Origin: a virus
Direction: 5' to 3' (one strand)
IMG/VR virus record: IMGVR_UViG_3300033148_000978
Location: 1 to 32,446 of that record
DNA: 32,446 nucleotides
Shown here: one piece after another, positions 6,919-14,694 of the stretch
How the letters are laid out: every line of letters starts with the position of its first letter
How positions within the stretch are numbered: the stretch's first letter is position 1
The notes under the pieces: generated by a model
Databases searched by the model: none
What the model saw: only the letters and a program-made list of their open reading frames with translations
What the model was told of the DNA's origin: nothing
Position numbers and translations under genes: made by a program

Positions 6919-7300
6919 TATAAAAAATGAAATTTTATCTATAATGAAACTAGAAGATGGTTGGAACTATGGGGATGGTATTGCAATTACGGAAGAAGCA
7001 TCTTTGATTGCTCTTGCTATATCTGATATTTTACCAACAAGTATATATAAAAATATTGAGCCATTTCCTTTGAATGACGGTAGTATAAGCTTAAGAATAA
7101 CACTTAGAGAAAATTTAACAATTGGTTTGATAATTAATTCCGAAGATAATATACACGCATTCATCGATGATGAGGATGGTATTGAAAATTTTGATATAAT
7201 ATTTCCGAAGGTATTAAAAAAAGCGATTAGAGATAATAGAAGTATGATTAAGCGAGAAGTGAAAAAGAACAAAAAATTATTATTGGAGATAGTAGCATGA
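6911..7300 (+). CDS. Hypothetical protein with 'DGW...' motif, 129 aa
   Basis: The N-terminus reads LEDGWNYGDGIAITEEA and is followed by IEPFPLNDGSISLRI, a weak match to the common small-protein pattern 'L..GWdGyGa.pis.ea...A......P.v.P..dGgi.l.W' found beside mobile and toxin-like genes. Its function is not established. The C-terminus is Lys-rich and helical. It overlaps the next gene by 4 bp. The family link is tentative. Confidence 0.58.
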   Translation: MNNIKNEILSIMKLEDGWNYGDGIAITEEASLIALAISDILPTSIYKNIEPFPLNDGSISLRITLRENLTIGLIINSEDNIHAFIDDEDGIENFDIIFPKVLKKAIRDNRSMIKREVKKNKKLLLEIVA

Positions 7301-7488
7301 AGTATGATGTTAAATATGTAGAGTATAGAAGTTTATGGAAAATTGCTAAGGTAAAAGAAGGGTATTTAATACTAAATCATTTAGATGAAGAAATAGATAT
7401 TTTTGATGGATTTGGTGCAGAAAAAAACACATTTGAAAGTTTTGATGATGCTTATAGTTATGTTCATAAGTTTAAGGATTGTAAATAA
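7297..7488 (+). CDS. Hypothetical protein, 63 aa
   Basis: Short, Tyr/Asp/Phe-rich, with a beta-like pattern (YVEYRSLWKIAKVKEGYLIL) and a final helix. It overlaps the previous gene by 4 bp and is the last gene of this operon: a 58-bp gap with a promoter follows. No family recognised. Confidence 0.58.
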   Translation: MKYDVKYVEYRSLWKIAKVKEGYLILNHLDEEIDIFDGFGAEKNTFESFDDAYSYVHKFKDCK

Positions 7489-7515
7489 TAATTAATTTAA
7501 TAAGCAATTTATGAT

Positions 7516-7529
7516 TATAATGATATAAT
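7516..7529 (+). promoter_or_regulatory. Two overlapping -10-like elements
   Basis: TATAAT at 7516-7521 and again at 7524-7529, in the only intergenic gap between 3427 and 8193. The motif AGAGGATAGC (7537-7546) and the ATG of the HTH-like gene at 7547 follow immediately, so if the second site is used the leader is very short. Confidence 0.5.
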
Positions 7530-7546
7530 ATGCAAAAGAGGATAGC

Positions 7547-7768
7547 ATGATAAAAACAATAACAGATACAGAAATAGGAAAAACTTTAAAAGTTGGAGTG
7601 AATACTTTATTCAGATGGAAAAAAGACACTGAAAAATATCCATTTAGATATGAACTATATAAGCTTGGAGCATTATTAAAAAAGAATGATATTAGTTTCT
7701 TTGATGTTCTAAGTCTAGCAGAGAAAAATATTGAGCTTGAAGCTAAGTTAAAAGAGCTTGGAAAATAA
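7547..7768 (+). CDS. Small HTH-type regulator candidate, 73 aa
   Basis: The sequence TDTEIGKTLKVGVNTLFRWK followed by a further helix and a C-terminal coiled-coil-like tail (LAEKNIELEAKLKELGK) looks like a Cro/excisionase-style HTH in which 'evgk.l.vs..Tl.rWk' is the recognition segment. It has its own promoter and is the best candidate regulator in the window, ahead of the packaging genes. It shares the TAATG junction with the membrane protein that follows. DNA binding is inferred only from the pattern. Confidence 0.6.
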   Translation: MIKTITDTEIGKTLKVGVNTLFRWKKDTEKYPFRYELYKLGALLKKNDISFFDVLSLAEKNIELEAKLKELGK

Positions 7769-8013
7769 TGCAAACAATATTAAAATTAACAGATGCAATA
7801 CTTTTATTATTAAAGTATAAATTCTTAGATATTTTTTGGTTTAGCTTTTGGGTATTTTTAATGGGAGAAATGTTTTTATATTCAGCAGAGAAACTATTAG
7901 GCTATAAAGCAATAATCAGATGGTATGATATGGCTTGGTTAATGGTGGTGTTCATAGCGTGTTTTCTTATAAGTTATAGACTATACATTCTAGTACTTAA
8001 TGCAAAGGTTTAA
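7768..8013 (+). CDS. Small membrane protein, two TM segments
   Basis: 81 aa, with hydrophobic segments at about 18-38 and 55-77 separated by a charged loop (AEKLLGYKAIIRWYD). No signal peptide cleavage site is apparent. The arrangement is loosely like SieB-type superinfection-exclusion proteins or a small holin-like protein, but the similarity is weak. It is coupled to the HTH-like gene and followed by another small membrane protein. Confidence 0.6.
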   Translation: MQTILKLTDAILLLLKYKFLDIFWFSFWVFLMGEMFLYSAEKLLGYKAIIRWYDMAWLMVVFIACFLISYRLYILVLNAKV

Positions 8014-8016
8014 TAG

Positions 8017-8193
8017 ATGGAAATATTAACATATAGCTTATGGTTTACTTTGATTTGGTGGTGTGTTTTCTTTCGTGTGTTTACTAAAGAAGAAAAAAAT
8101 AATCAACGAAGCACTGGAGCACTAGGTTTTCATCTTATAATGTTTTATGTTCCTCTTGGTGCAATATTGCTAGAATATTTAATAGTGAGGTAA
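8017..8193 (+). CDS. Small membrane protein, 58 aa
   Basis: MEILTYSLWF... with two hydrophobic stretches (about 5-22 and 36-56) separated by a charged loop (TKEEKNNQRST). AAAGG lies 8-12 bases before the ATG. Composition and spacing make it a likely real gene. With its neighbour it forms a two-gene membrane pair just left of the terminase; function unknown. Confidence 0.55.
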   Translation: MEILTYSLWFTLIWWCVFFRVFTKEEKNNQRSTGALGFHLIMFYVPLGAILLEYLIVR

Positions 8194-8197
8194 TGAA

Positions 8198-8268
8198 ATG
8201 ACACCAATTGAAGAAGATTAGAGAAAATTGTAAAAAACAGACCCCTTGAAATAGGGATTTGGTGCTAA
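8198..8268 (+). pseudogene. Frame-broken small gene
   Basis: GAGGT upstream and ATG at 8198 begin MTPIEED, but a TAG follows at once. One extra T in the TT at 8218-8219 would continue as LEKIVKNRPLEIGIWC up to the TAA at 8266-8268. The frame change falls at a short homopolymer, so it is either a decayed short gene or a base error. The downstream part lacks any other start. Confidence 0.3.
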
Positions 8269-8290
8269 AATAGCCTATAGTAAAACAATA

Positions 8291-8299
8291 TGCTATAAT
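8291..8299 (+). promoter_or_regulatory. Late promoter, extended -10 (TGCTATAAT)
   Basis: ATATGCTATAATGAG precedes the terminase genes. The same ATATGCTATAAT core occurs before the portal gene and before the GNAT gene. No -35 is seen. The ATG at 8298 lies inside this -10 and therefore cannot be the terminase start. Confidence 0.6.
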
Positions 8300-8333
8300 G
8301 AGTAAAACAAATTCGATTAATGGACGGAATACC

Positions 8334-8855
8334 ATGAGTGATAAAGCAACAACAAAACAAGAAAAACAATACAGAGCATTCGCACAAGAATACATAATAA
8401 GTTTTAATGGAAAAGAAGCAGCTATCAAAGCAGGGTATAGTGAAAAGACTGCATCCTCACAAGCAAGCCGATTGTTAACTCATGTTAAAGTTCAAGAGTA
8501 TCTTAAGTTTTATACAGAAGAGAGAGAAAAGAGAACAGAGATAACAGGTGATATGGTTATTAAAGAGTTGTCGAAAACTGCATTTATTCAAGAGTCAGAC
8601 TTCTATCACGATAACGGAGATGTTAAAAAATTAAGTGAACTTACAGATGAACAGAAAGCAGGGTTATCTTCATACGGATTTAAGTCTTTACATATTGGAG
8701 ATGGAGAATACATTGATGTTCCAGTATTTAAAGCACAAGATAAAATAAAATCACTTGAGTTACTTGGGAAACATTTCGGAATATTCAACGAGAAAACAGA
8801 GATGATACATAGTGGACATATAACGATGTTACCACCTAAAGATGAAGATAATTAA
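8334..8855 (+). CDS. terS: Terminase small subunit
   Basis: I chose ATG 8334 (MSDKATTKQEK), with GGACGGA upstream; the in-frame ATG at 8298 overlaps the promoter -10. 173 aa. The N-terminal HTH region reads FAQEYIISFNGKEAAIKAGYSEKTASSQASRLL, the hallmark of the Terminase_2 family ('Fv.eYl...n.t.AaikAGYs..tA...asrLL'), followed by a helical oligomerisation part and a C-terminal segment (KSLELLGKHFGIFNEKTE) typical of the family. It recognises phage DNA for packaging and hands it to the large subunit, which starts directly after its stop codon. Confidence 0.92.
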   Translation: MSDKATTKQEKQYRAFAQEYIISFNGKEAAIKAGYSEKTASSQASRLLTHVKVQEYLKFYTEEREKRTEITGDMVIKELSKTAFIQESDFYHDNGDVKKLSELTDEQKAGLSSYGFKSLHIGDGEYIDVPVFKAQDKIKSLELLGKHFGIFNEKTEMIHSGHITMLPPKDEDN

Positions 8856-10256
8856 ATGAGTGCTACACCACCTTTTGAAGTTTACGAAGAAGTATCTCGA
8901 AAGTATTTTGATAAAGGTAAAGATGTAACAACGTGGACCCCAACAAATAAACAAACTACAATGCTATCTTCAACAGCTTCTTATATTCTTTTTGGAGGAA
9001 GTAGAGGCGGAGGGAAAACTGATGCAGCGATAAGATGGTTTCTTTATGACATACATCATGAAAAGTTTCGTGGCTTAGTAATTAGACGTAATGCAAAAGA
9101 TTTAACCGACTTTGTAGATAGAGCAAATCAAGTCTGGAGTAAGTTCGGAGCAAAGAAGACCGGAAACCCTGCAAAGTTTACTTTTCCAAGTGGTGCGATT
9201 ATTTATACTGGACACTTAGGAACAGAGGATGCCTATACTGCTTATCAAGGTCACGAATACCACAAAATATTAATTGAAGAACTTACACACATTCCAACAC
9301 AAGAACTTTTTGAAAAACTTATGGGCTCATTACGTTCTAGTGAGCCAGACTTAACGCCTCAATTTCTAGCAACAACAAATCCGGGTGGTCCAGGTCATGA
9401 ATGGGTTAAAGAATATTGGAAAATTACAGACGAAGAACAAGAAAATGGTAAAAAGTTTGAAGAAGGTGGAATAACTAGATTATTCGTTCCGGCAAATATT
9501 GAAGAGAATAGACACTTAGCAGACGCTGATCCTGGTTATGTCCAGTTCCTTAAAAATCTACCGCCAGACCTTAGAGCTAAATGGTATGAAGGTTCATGGG
9601 AAGACATTGACACAGAAAATCAATACTATGCAAGTAGAATAACAAGAATGAAACAACAGGGAAGAATTACTCGTGTTCCGATAGAGTCCGCATTAAGAAC
9701 TTTCACAGTTTTTGATTTAGGCGTTGGGGACAGCATGGTACTTTGGACTTTCCAACTATTTGGAAGAGAAGTAAGATTAATTGATTGTTTTGCAGATAGA
9801 GGACAGCCATTAAAATTTTATTCAGACTATTTAAGAACGCTTGAAAAAGACAACAGCATGAATATTGAGAAATTATTTGTTCCGCATGATGCAAGCGTAA
9901 GAAGTATGACGAGTGATACACTAATGACTAGATTTGAGAAGCTTGAAAAACTAGGGTGGAAAGTTGAGATGGCTCCAAATGTTTCTATTGATGATGGGAT
10001 AGATGCAGTAAGGGATTTATTAGATCACTGTTATATTGATGATAAAAGATGTAAAGAAGGAATAAGAGCTTTACGAGCATATCAAAAAGAATTTGATGAA
10101 AAAATGAACAGATATAAAAATAGTCCTAAACATGATTGGGCTTCTGATTATGCAGACTCTTTTAGATACTTAGCACTATCTTTACCTTCTGTTTATAAAA
10201 AACTCAATAATTCATCATTATATCAAACGGGTGGTGGTGGATGGATGGGTGGTTAA
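8856..10256 (+). CDS. terL: Terminase large subunit
   Basis: 466 aa. N-terminal ATPase: Walker A GGSRGGGKT (47-55), Walker B ILIEE (138-142) and coupling motif ATTNPGG (172-178). C-terminal RNase H-like nuclease: acidic residues in VFDLG (D287), PHDAS (D345) and DWASDYADSFRY (D427/D434). This motor cuts concatemeric DNA and pumps it into the prohead through the portal. Length and motif order are complete. It starts immediately after the small-subunit stop and ends in a Gly-rich tail. The downstream 58-bp gap carries the portal promoter. Confidence 0.95.
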   Translation: MSATPPFEVYEEVSRKYFDKGKDVTTWTPTNKQTTMLSSTASYILFGGSRGGGKTDAAIRWFLYDIHHEKFRGLVIRRNAKDLTDFVDRANQVWSKFGAKKTGNPAKFTFPSGAIIYTGHLGTEDAYTAYQGHEYHKILIEELTHIPTQELFEKLMGSLRSSEPDLTPQFLATTNPGGPGHEWVKEYWKITDEEQENGKKFEEGGITRLFVPANIEENRHLADADPGYVQFLKNLPPDLRAKWYEGSWEDIDTENQYYASRITRMKQQGRITRVPIESALRTFTVFDLGVGDSMVLWTFQLFGREVRLIDCFADRGQPLKFYSDYLRTLEKDNSMNIEKLFVPHDASVRSMTSDTLMTRFEKLEKLGWKVEMAPNVSIDDGIDAVRDLLDHCYIDDKRCKEGIRALRAYQKEFDEKMNRYKNSPKHDWASDYADSFRYLALSLPSVYKKLNNSSLYQTGGGGWMGG

Positions 10257-10277
10257 ATCTATCATCATAAATAAATA

Positions 10278-10286
10278 TGCTATAAT
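10278..10286 (+). promoter_or_regulatory. Late promoter, extended -10 (TGCTATAAT)
   Basis: ATATGCTATAATGTG in the 58-bp gap before the portal gene; nearly identical to the site before the terminase genes. No -35 seen; the upstream DNA is AT-rich. Confidence 0.6.
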
Positions 10287-10314
10287 GTGCAATAATAATT
10301 AAGAAAGGCAAATT

Positions 10315-12393
10315 ATGGAAATAACATCAATCGCAGACAAGCCAATTCAAGTTAGAGATGGGAATACGGAAGCAGATATTCTCAAACAAGCTAAAGACAG
10401 AGTAGAGATAGCCAACAGAGGATGGAAAGATACTTTCGATAGTGCTAAAGATGACGAATTGTTTATTTCTGGTAATCAATGGGATAACGCGTCTTTAATT
10501 AATAGAGAGGAAGAAGGTCGCCCATCATTAGTAATCAATCAACTTCAGCAATATGTATCAAGAGTAGCAGGCGCACAAAAGAAACAAGTCCAAGAGATTA
10601 AAATATCTCCTACGGATGCAACAGCAGGAAAACCAGAAGCCGAAATTAAAACAGTTGGTGGAGAAGATTTAAAACTTTCACGAGTTCTTGAGGGTGTTGT
10701 AAGAAATATACAATCAATCTCAAATGCTCCAGCACAATATAAAACAGCTTTTAGACACGCTTTAGGTGGAATAGGATGGCTTAGAGTTTTAACAGATTAT
10801 TCAACCCAAGATAGTTTTGATCAAGATATAAAGATAAAAGCAATTTCAAATAGATGGTCAGTATTAATGGACCCAGATGCAGATGAAGCGGATTATTCAG
10901 ATGCTAACTATTGTTTTGTATCAGAAAGAATTACTAATAAAGAATTTGCGAAAAGATACCCTGGTAAAACAGTAGGCGATTTAGGAAATACAAATTCAAA
11001 CAGTTTTTGGTGGGGTGATGATAAAACTGTTACCGTATCAGAATATTTCAGACGTGAGCCAGCGAAAAGGAAACTTTTACTTTTGACAAGTGGTGAAATA
11101 GTATTTGAAGATGATGTTAAAGATGTACTTGATGAATTAGCTGAACAGGGTATCACAGTTGAACGTGAGAGAACAATCGACACTTATAAGGTTGTATGGT
11201 CTAAGATTACAGCAAACTCAATACTAGAGAAAGATAGAGAGTTCCCAACTTCAACAATTCCAATAGTTCCGGTAACGGGTCGTGAAGTAAATATTGATGG
11301 CAAAAGATTTTATCAAGGTTTAATTACTCACGCAAAAGATCCACAAAGAATGTTAAACTATTGGCAAAGTGCAGCGACTGAAAGAATATCACTTGCACCA
11401 AAAGCACCGTTCATTGCAGAAGCAGAAGCAATAGAAGGTCACGAAGTACAATGGAAAACTGCTAATACTAAGAACTGGGCGGTATTAGTCTATAATAAAG
11501 GCTTTACAAAACCATCTCGTGAAGCTCCACCAATGATGCCAATAGCAGAAATGAATATGGCTCAAAATATGCAAGCTTCAATTCAATCAACAATAGGAAT
11601 TTATGACGCTTCAATCGGTAAAGCTGGGAATGAGTCAAGCGGTAGAGCAATCCTTGCAAGACAGAGTGAGTCAGATACAGGAACTTTTGAATTTGTTGAT
11701 AACCTAGCAAATGCAATGCGAAGAATAGGAATACTTTTAGTTGAGATGATACCTAAAGTTTATGATACTGAAAGAATACTAAGAATTAAAAGTGAAGATG
11801 GAAGTGGTGACTTTGTAGAAATCAACAAAGTTATAAAAGATGAAGAAACAGGAAAAGATGTTGTAATAAATGATTTAGCTATGGGTAAATATGATGTTAC
11901 TGTAACTACTGGAGCAAGCTATGCAACAAAACGTATAGAGACAGCAGATAGTATGCTTCAATTTATGACAGCAGTTCCACAAGCTGGTCAAGTTGCAGCA
12001 GACCTTGTAGCTGAAAATATGGACTTCAATAATAGTGACGCAATTGCAATGAGATTGAAAAAAGGACTTCCTTTAAACTTATTAAGCCCAGAAGAACAAG
12101 AAGAGATTACAAAAAATACTCCACAACAAGAAGCACCGCCTCCAAGTCCAGAGCAAATTAAAGCAGAAACAGATATGCAGATGGCTCAACTAGACGCACA
12201 AATGAAAACACAAGAACAAGCATTTCAAAAAGAGATGGAAAACATCAAACTTCAGACAGCGGAACTTAATTTTAGATCAAAAGAAGTTGATGCAGGTCAA
12301 AAAATAAGAGAAGGTAATGAGAAAGAAGATGATGAAATAAAAGAGGGAATAGCTAAAGATATAGCAAATAAAATTCAGAATGGAGGTGTATAA
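10315..12393 (+). CDS. Portal protein, P22 type
   Basis: 692 aa, close to the roughly 725 aa of P22 gp1. The N-terminus (DRVEIANRGWKDTFDSAKDD, then GNQWD, RPSLVINQLQQYVSRVAGAQK) is the P22-like portal signature; the core continues through RWSVLMDPDADEADYSDANY and FYQGLITHAKDPQRMLNYW. From about residue 585 the C-terminus becomes Gln/Glu/Lys-rich and coiled-coil-like, as in the P22 barrel. Twelve copies would form the packaging/ejection channel. A gene for a 19-aa basic peptide follows the stop at once. Confidence 0.93.
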   Translation: MEITSIADKPIQVRDGNTEADILKQAKDRVEIANRGWKDTFDSAKDDELFISGNQWDNASLINREEEGRPSLVINQLQQYVSRVAGAQKKQVQEIKISPTDATAGKPEAEIKTVGGEDLKLSRVLEGVVRNIQSISNAPAQYKTAFRHALGGIGWLRVLTDYSTQDSFDQDIKIKAISNRWSVLMDPDADEADYSDANYCFVSERITNKEFAKRYPGKTVGDLGNTNSNSFWWGDDKTVTVSEYFRREPAKRKLLLLTSGEIVFEDDVKDVLDELAEQGITVERERTIDTYKVVWSKITANSILEKDREFPTSTIPIVPVTGREVNIDGKRFYQGLITHAKDPQRMLNYWQSAATERISLAPKAPFIAEAEAIEGHEVQWKTANTKNWAVLVYNKGFTKPSREAPPMMPIAEMNMAQNMQASIQSTIGIYDASIGKAGNESSGRAILARQSESDTGTFEFVDNLANAMRRIGILLVEMIPKVYDTERILRIKSEDGSGDFVEINKVIKDEETGKDVVINDLAMGKYDVTVTTGASYATKRIETADSMLQFMTAVPQAGQVAADLVAENMDFNNSDAIAMRLKKGLPLNLLSPEEQEEITKNTPQQEAPPPSPEQIKAETDMQMAQLDAQMKTQEQAFQKEMENIKLQTAELNFRSKEVDAGQKIREGNEKEDDEIKEGIAKDIANKIQNGGV

Positions 12394-12394
12394 A

Positions 12395-12454
12395 GTGAAA
12401 GCAAAGAAATGCAAAAAGAAAGTTACACAAAAAAAAGAAATGCCCATAGTGTAA
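12395..12454 (+). CDS. Lys-rich 19-aa peptide after the portal
   Basis: GTG start with a very strong site GGAGGTG at 12383-12389, encoding MKAKKCKKKVTQKKEMPIV. Ten of 19 residues are basic or Cys. A similar basic 19-aa peptide follows the coat gene (14634-14693). Either may be a genuine small virion or assembly peptide. Confidence 0.42.
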   Translation: MKAKKCKKKVTQKKEMPIV

Positions 12455-12470
12455 TTTTAAGTAACATTTA

Positions 12471-12479
12471 TGTTATAAT
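12471..12479 (+). promoter_or_regulatory. Late promoter, extended -10 (TGTTATAAT)
   Basis: TTTATGTTATAATATGCG in the gap before the scaffold gene, with no -35. An in-frame ATG at 12480 falls on the end of the -10 and is not used in this reading. Confidence 0.55.
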
Positions 12480-12530
12480 ATGCGTAACAAGAATATCTCT
12501 TGTAATAAATCGAGCCTAAAGGGTGTACGA

Positions 12531-13358
12531 ATGGGAAATGAAAAAAAAGAAGTAGAAGCTCCAAAGAATGAGTTTGAAGTTGAAACAGTTGGAACAAAAG
12601 TAGAAGCAAAAGAGGAAACTCCAAAAGCAGACGCCGAAAAGCCAGAAAAAAACGACAGCGACACTAAAAAAGATGAAGCTGGAACGGAAAATCAACCAAA
12701 GAAAAGTAGAGCGCAAAAGCGTATTGAGAAACTAGCACACGAGAAAAGAGAATTAGCTAAAGAGTTAAAAGAGTTGAAAGAAGCAAAAGCGGATAAAACC
12801 GAAGATGATGATTTAGACCCTTATGATTTTGAAGACTATGACACTTATCTTGATGCAGTAACTGAAAATACGAAGGCTGATAAGCCAAAAGAAAAGAACT
12901 CTAACCAATCAAAAGCTGATGATTTTCAAAAAGTATTAGATGAAATCGAAGTAAAATTCGATGACACGAGAGATAAATATGAAGACTTTGATGATTTAGT
13001 GCAGAAGCAACCGGAAGATGGTGGACCACACATTTCACTAAACATGGTAGAAGCTATAAACGAAGTTGATAACAGCGGTGAAGTGGCGTACACACTTGCT
13101 AAAGATATTAATGAGTCAATTCGCATTTCAAAATTAAGTCCGACTAAACAAATAATCGCAATAGGTAAACTTAGTGATAAGCTACTTAAAGCAGATGAAA
13201 AACCAGAGCCTAAAGTAAAAAAAGTTACTAAAGCTCCAGAGCCAATTAACGCAATCGGTGGTGGGGATATGGTAACAAAAACTTTAGCAGATGCGGGCAA
13301 TTTCAAAGACTATGAGTCAATGAGAGAGCAACAAAATACCAGCCGAGGCGGCTGGTAA
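12531..13358 (+). CDS. Scaffolding protein
   Basis: 275 aa from ATG 12531 (MGNEKKEVE), chosen because AAAGGGTG lies upstream and the longer frame starts in the promoter. Highly charged and Lys/Glu-rich, with an acidic disordered N-terminal half, a coiled-coil-like stretch (KIEKLAHEKRELAKELKELK region near 75-95) and a C-terminus with PEPINAIGGGD and FKDYESMREQQN. That C-terminal pattern and the position between portal and coat are typical of P22-like scaffolds (P22 gp8 is 303 aa). It would direct prohead assembly and be released before packaging. Confidence 0.85.
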   Translation: MGNEKKEVEAPKNEFEVETVGTKVEAKEETPKADAEKPEKNDSDTKKDEAGTENQPKKSRAQKRIEKLAHEKRELAKELKELKEAKADKTEDDDLDPYDFEDYDTYLDAVTENTKADKPKEKNSNQSKADDFQKVLDEIEVKFDDTRDKYEDFDDLVQKQPEDGGPHISLNMVEAINEVDNSGEVAYTLAKDINESIRISKLSPTKQIIAIGKLSDKLLKADEKPEPKVKKVTKAPEPINAIGGGDMVTKTLADAGNFKDYESMREQQNTSRGGW

Positions 13359-13381
13359 AAACATAATAGGAGAATAATATT

Positions 13382-13840
13382 ATGGCAGGTCAAACAACAG
13401 GTGTAGATAACGTCTTATTAACAGACGATCAAATCATCAATGAAGCGATGTTTCAGTATAAGAACAATTTAGTTGCGTGTAAAAACGTATATAGAGATTT
13501 AGAAAAAAGAATTGTAAATGGTGTTGGTGATCAAATTTCAGTTAAAAAACCATTCCGTAGTAAATCTACAGAAGGTCGTACACTTGGAAACTCTCCATTA
13601 GTTGATAACTCAGTAACATTAGTTATATCTCGTCAAAGAAATGTTGGTTTAGAGTTTACTCTACAAGATAGAACTTTATCTATTCAAGCATTTAGCGAAA
13701 GATATATTCAGCCAGCAATCGGTGAGATAGCGACACAAGTTGATTTATCAATCTTTACAGTAGCAGAAGCTGAAACTTATTTCACTACTGGAACAATTGG
13801 TTCAGCATTAACTCACACATCAGTAAGCAAATATTTCTAG
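13382..13840 (+). CDS. Major coat protein, N-terminal fragment (P22 gp5-like)
   Basis: 152 aa ending ...GSALTHTSVSKYF then TAG. AGGAGAA precedes the ATG. The sequence (DQIINEAMFQYKNNLVACKN, SVKKPFRSKSTEGRTLG, LEFTLQDRTLSIQAFSERYI) corresponds to the N-arm and E-loop part of P22-like coat proteins. The reading frame breaks near 13829-13840, and the rest of the protein continues in another frame from about 13830 (next entry). Compared from memory with P22 gp5, the segment that should follow (spine helix and a conserved 'NP' loop, about 40 residues) is absent, so the gene appears to have lost DNA out of frame. A sequence or assembly error, or a defective phage, would explain it. Confidence 0.82.
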   Translation: MAGQTTGVDNVLLTDDQIINEAMFQYKNNLVACKNVYRDLEKRIVNGVGDQISVKKPFRSKSTEGRTLGNSPLVDNSVTLVISRQRNVGLEFTLQDRTLSIQAFSERYIQPAIGEIATQVDLSIFTVAEAETYFTTGTIGSALTHTSVSKYF

Positions 13841-13868
13841 TGCAGTTTCAGGTGTATTCAATGAGACT

Positions 13869-14570
13869 ATGGTTAAAGGCGCAATCCAAAAAGGTTACAT
13901 TGGACCGTTAAGCGGTTTTGAAACATACTCAAGTCAATTAGTACCGACACATACAGTTGGTGATCATGGTGGTACTCCATTGGTTGATGGTGCTCAAACA
14001 GGAGCAAGCATTTTAACAAATGGTTGGGACACTTCAGTAACAGGACTTCTTTTAGAAGGCGATACAATTACTTTTGCAGGTGTTTATGAAATCAATCCAG
14101 TTACTTATGCAAGTACAGGACGTTTACAGACTTTTGTTGTAACAGCAGACGTTGACTCAAGTGCAGGTGGTGTAGCAACTATTCCAATTTCACCTTCAAT
14201 CAATGATGGTACTTTAACGACTACTGATACAGAAAGCAATACAGTTTCTTTAGCTGCATATCAAAATGTTTCAGCAGCAATCGTTAATGATGCAGCAATC
14301 GTTGTTAGTGGTGATGCTAATGGTGTTTATCGTCAAAACTTCTACTGGCACCAAAATGCAATTGGTTTTGCAATGGTTGATTTATATCTTCCTGAAAGTG
14401 CAGCAACAGCAGCAAGAGTTCGTGACCCAGAAACAGGTCTAAGTTTATCATTAACGAAAGATTATGATATTACTAGCCACAAAGAGACAACTCGTCTTGA
14501 TGCTCTTTGGGGTGTTAAAATGATGAACCCTGAATTATGTTTCAGAAATCTAGCTCAAAAAATTAGCTAG
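13869..14570 (+). CDS. Major coat protein, C-terminal fragment (P22 gp5-like)
   Basis: Open frame from the TAA at 13824-13826; the first ATG is at 13869, but coat-like residues (ISSAVSGVFNET) already begin near 13833, so this is a continuation rather than an independent gene. MVKGAIQKGYIGPLSGFETY..SQLVPTHTVG matches the region after the spine helix in P22-like coats. It continues through the inserted beta domain (GDTITFAGVYEINPVTYAST) to the C-terminal segment LDALWGVKMMNPELCFRNL. No ribosome-binding site precedes the ATG. With the N-terminal part the total is about 395 residues against 430 in P22. Confidence 0.8.
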   Translation: MVKGAIQKGYIGPLSGFETYSSQLVPTHTVGDHGGTPLVDGAQTGASILTNGWDTSVTGLLLEGDTITFAGVYEINPVTYASTGRLQTFVVTADVDSSAGGVATIPISPSINDGTLTTTDTESNTVSLAAYQNVSAAIVNDAAIVVSGDANGVYRQNFYWHQNAIGFAMVDLYLPESAATAARVRDPETGLSLSLTKDYDITSHKETTRLDALWGVKMMNPELCFRNLAQKIS

Positions 14571-14583
14571 GTTAGTTAAACTT

Positions 14584-14604
14584 TGCCCTCTCTTTTTGAG
14601 GGTA
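14584..14604 (+). terminator. Possible weak terminator after the coat gene
   Basis: CCCTC (14586-14590) pairs with GAGGG (14598-14602), extended by a G-U and a T-A pair, with a T-rich 7-nt loop. Only a broken T-tract (TTGTTTAG) follows. It could attenuate transcription after the highly expressed coat gene. Confidence 0.35.
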
Positions 14605-14633
14605 TTGTTTAGTTAATATATAAGGACTTTTAA

Positions 14634-14693
14634 ATGGCTTGCAAAAATAAAACTATAAGTAAATCCACAAAACCTAAAAAGAAAGGATACTAA
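14634..14693 (+). CDS. Lys-rich 19-aa peptide after the coat gene
   Basis: MACKNKTISKSTKPKKKGY, with AAGGAC 8-13 bases before the ATG and a stop just ahead of the next start. Similar in length and basic, Cys-containing character to the peptide at 12395-12454. Function unknown. Confidence 0.45.
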   Translation: MACKNKTISKSTKPKKKGY

Positions 14694-14694
14694 G

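Noticed and set aside
8242-8256. CCCT...AGGG hairpin as a terminator before the terminase promoter
   Set aside because: Only 4 bp of stem and no T-run after it.
8298-8333. Longer N-terminus for the small terminase
   Set aside because: The ATG overlaps the -10 element, so it would not be within the transcript, and it lacks a ribosome-binding site; 8334 has GGACGGA upstream.
12480-12530. Longer N-terminus for the scaffold protein
   Set aside because: The ATG at 12480 lies on the end of the promoter -10; 12531 has a ribosome-binding site.
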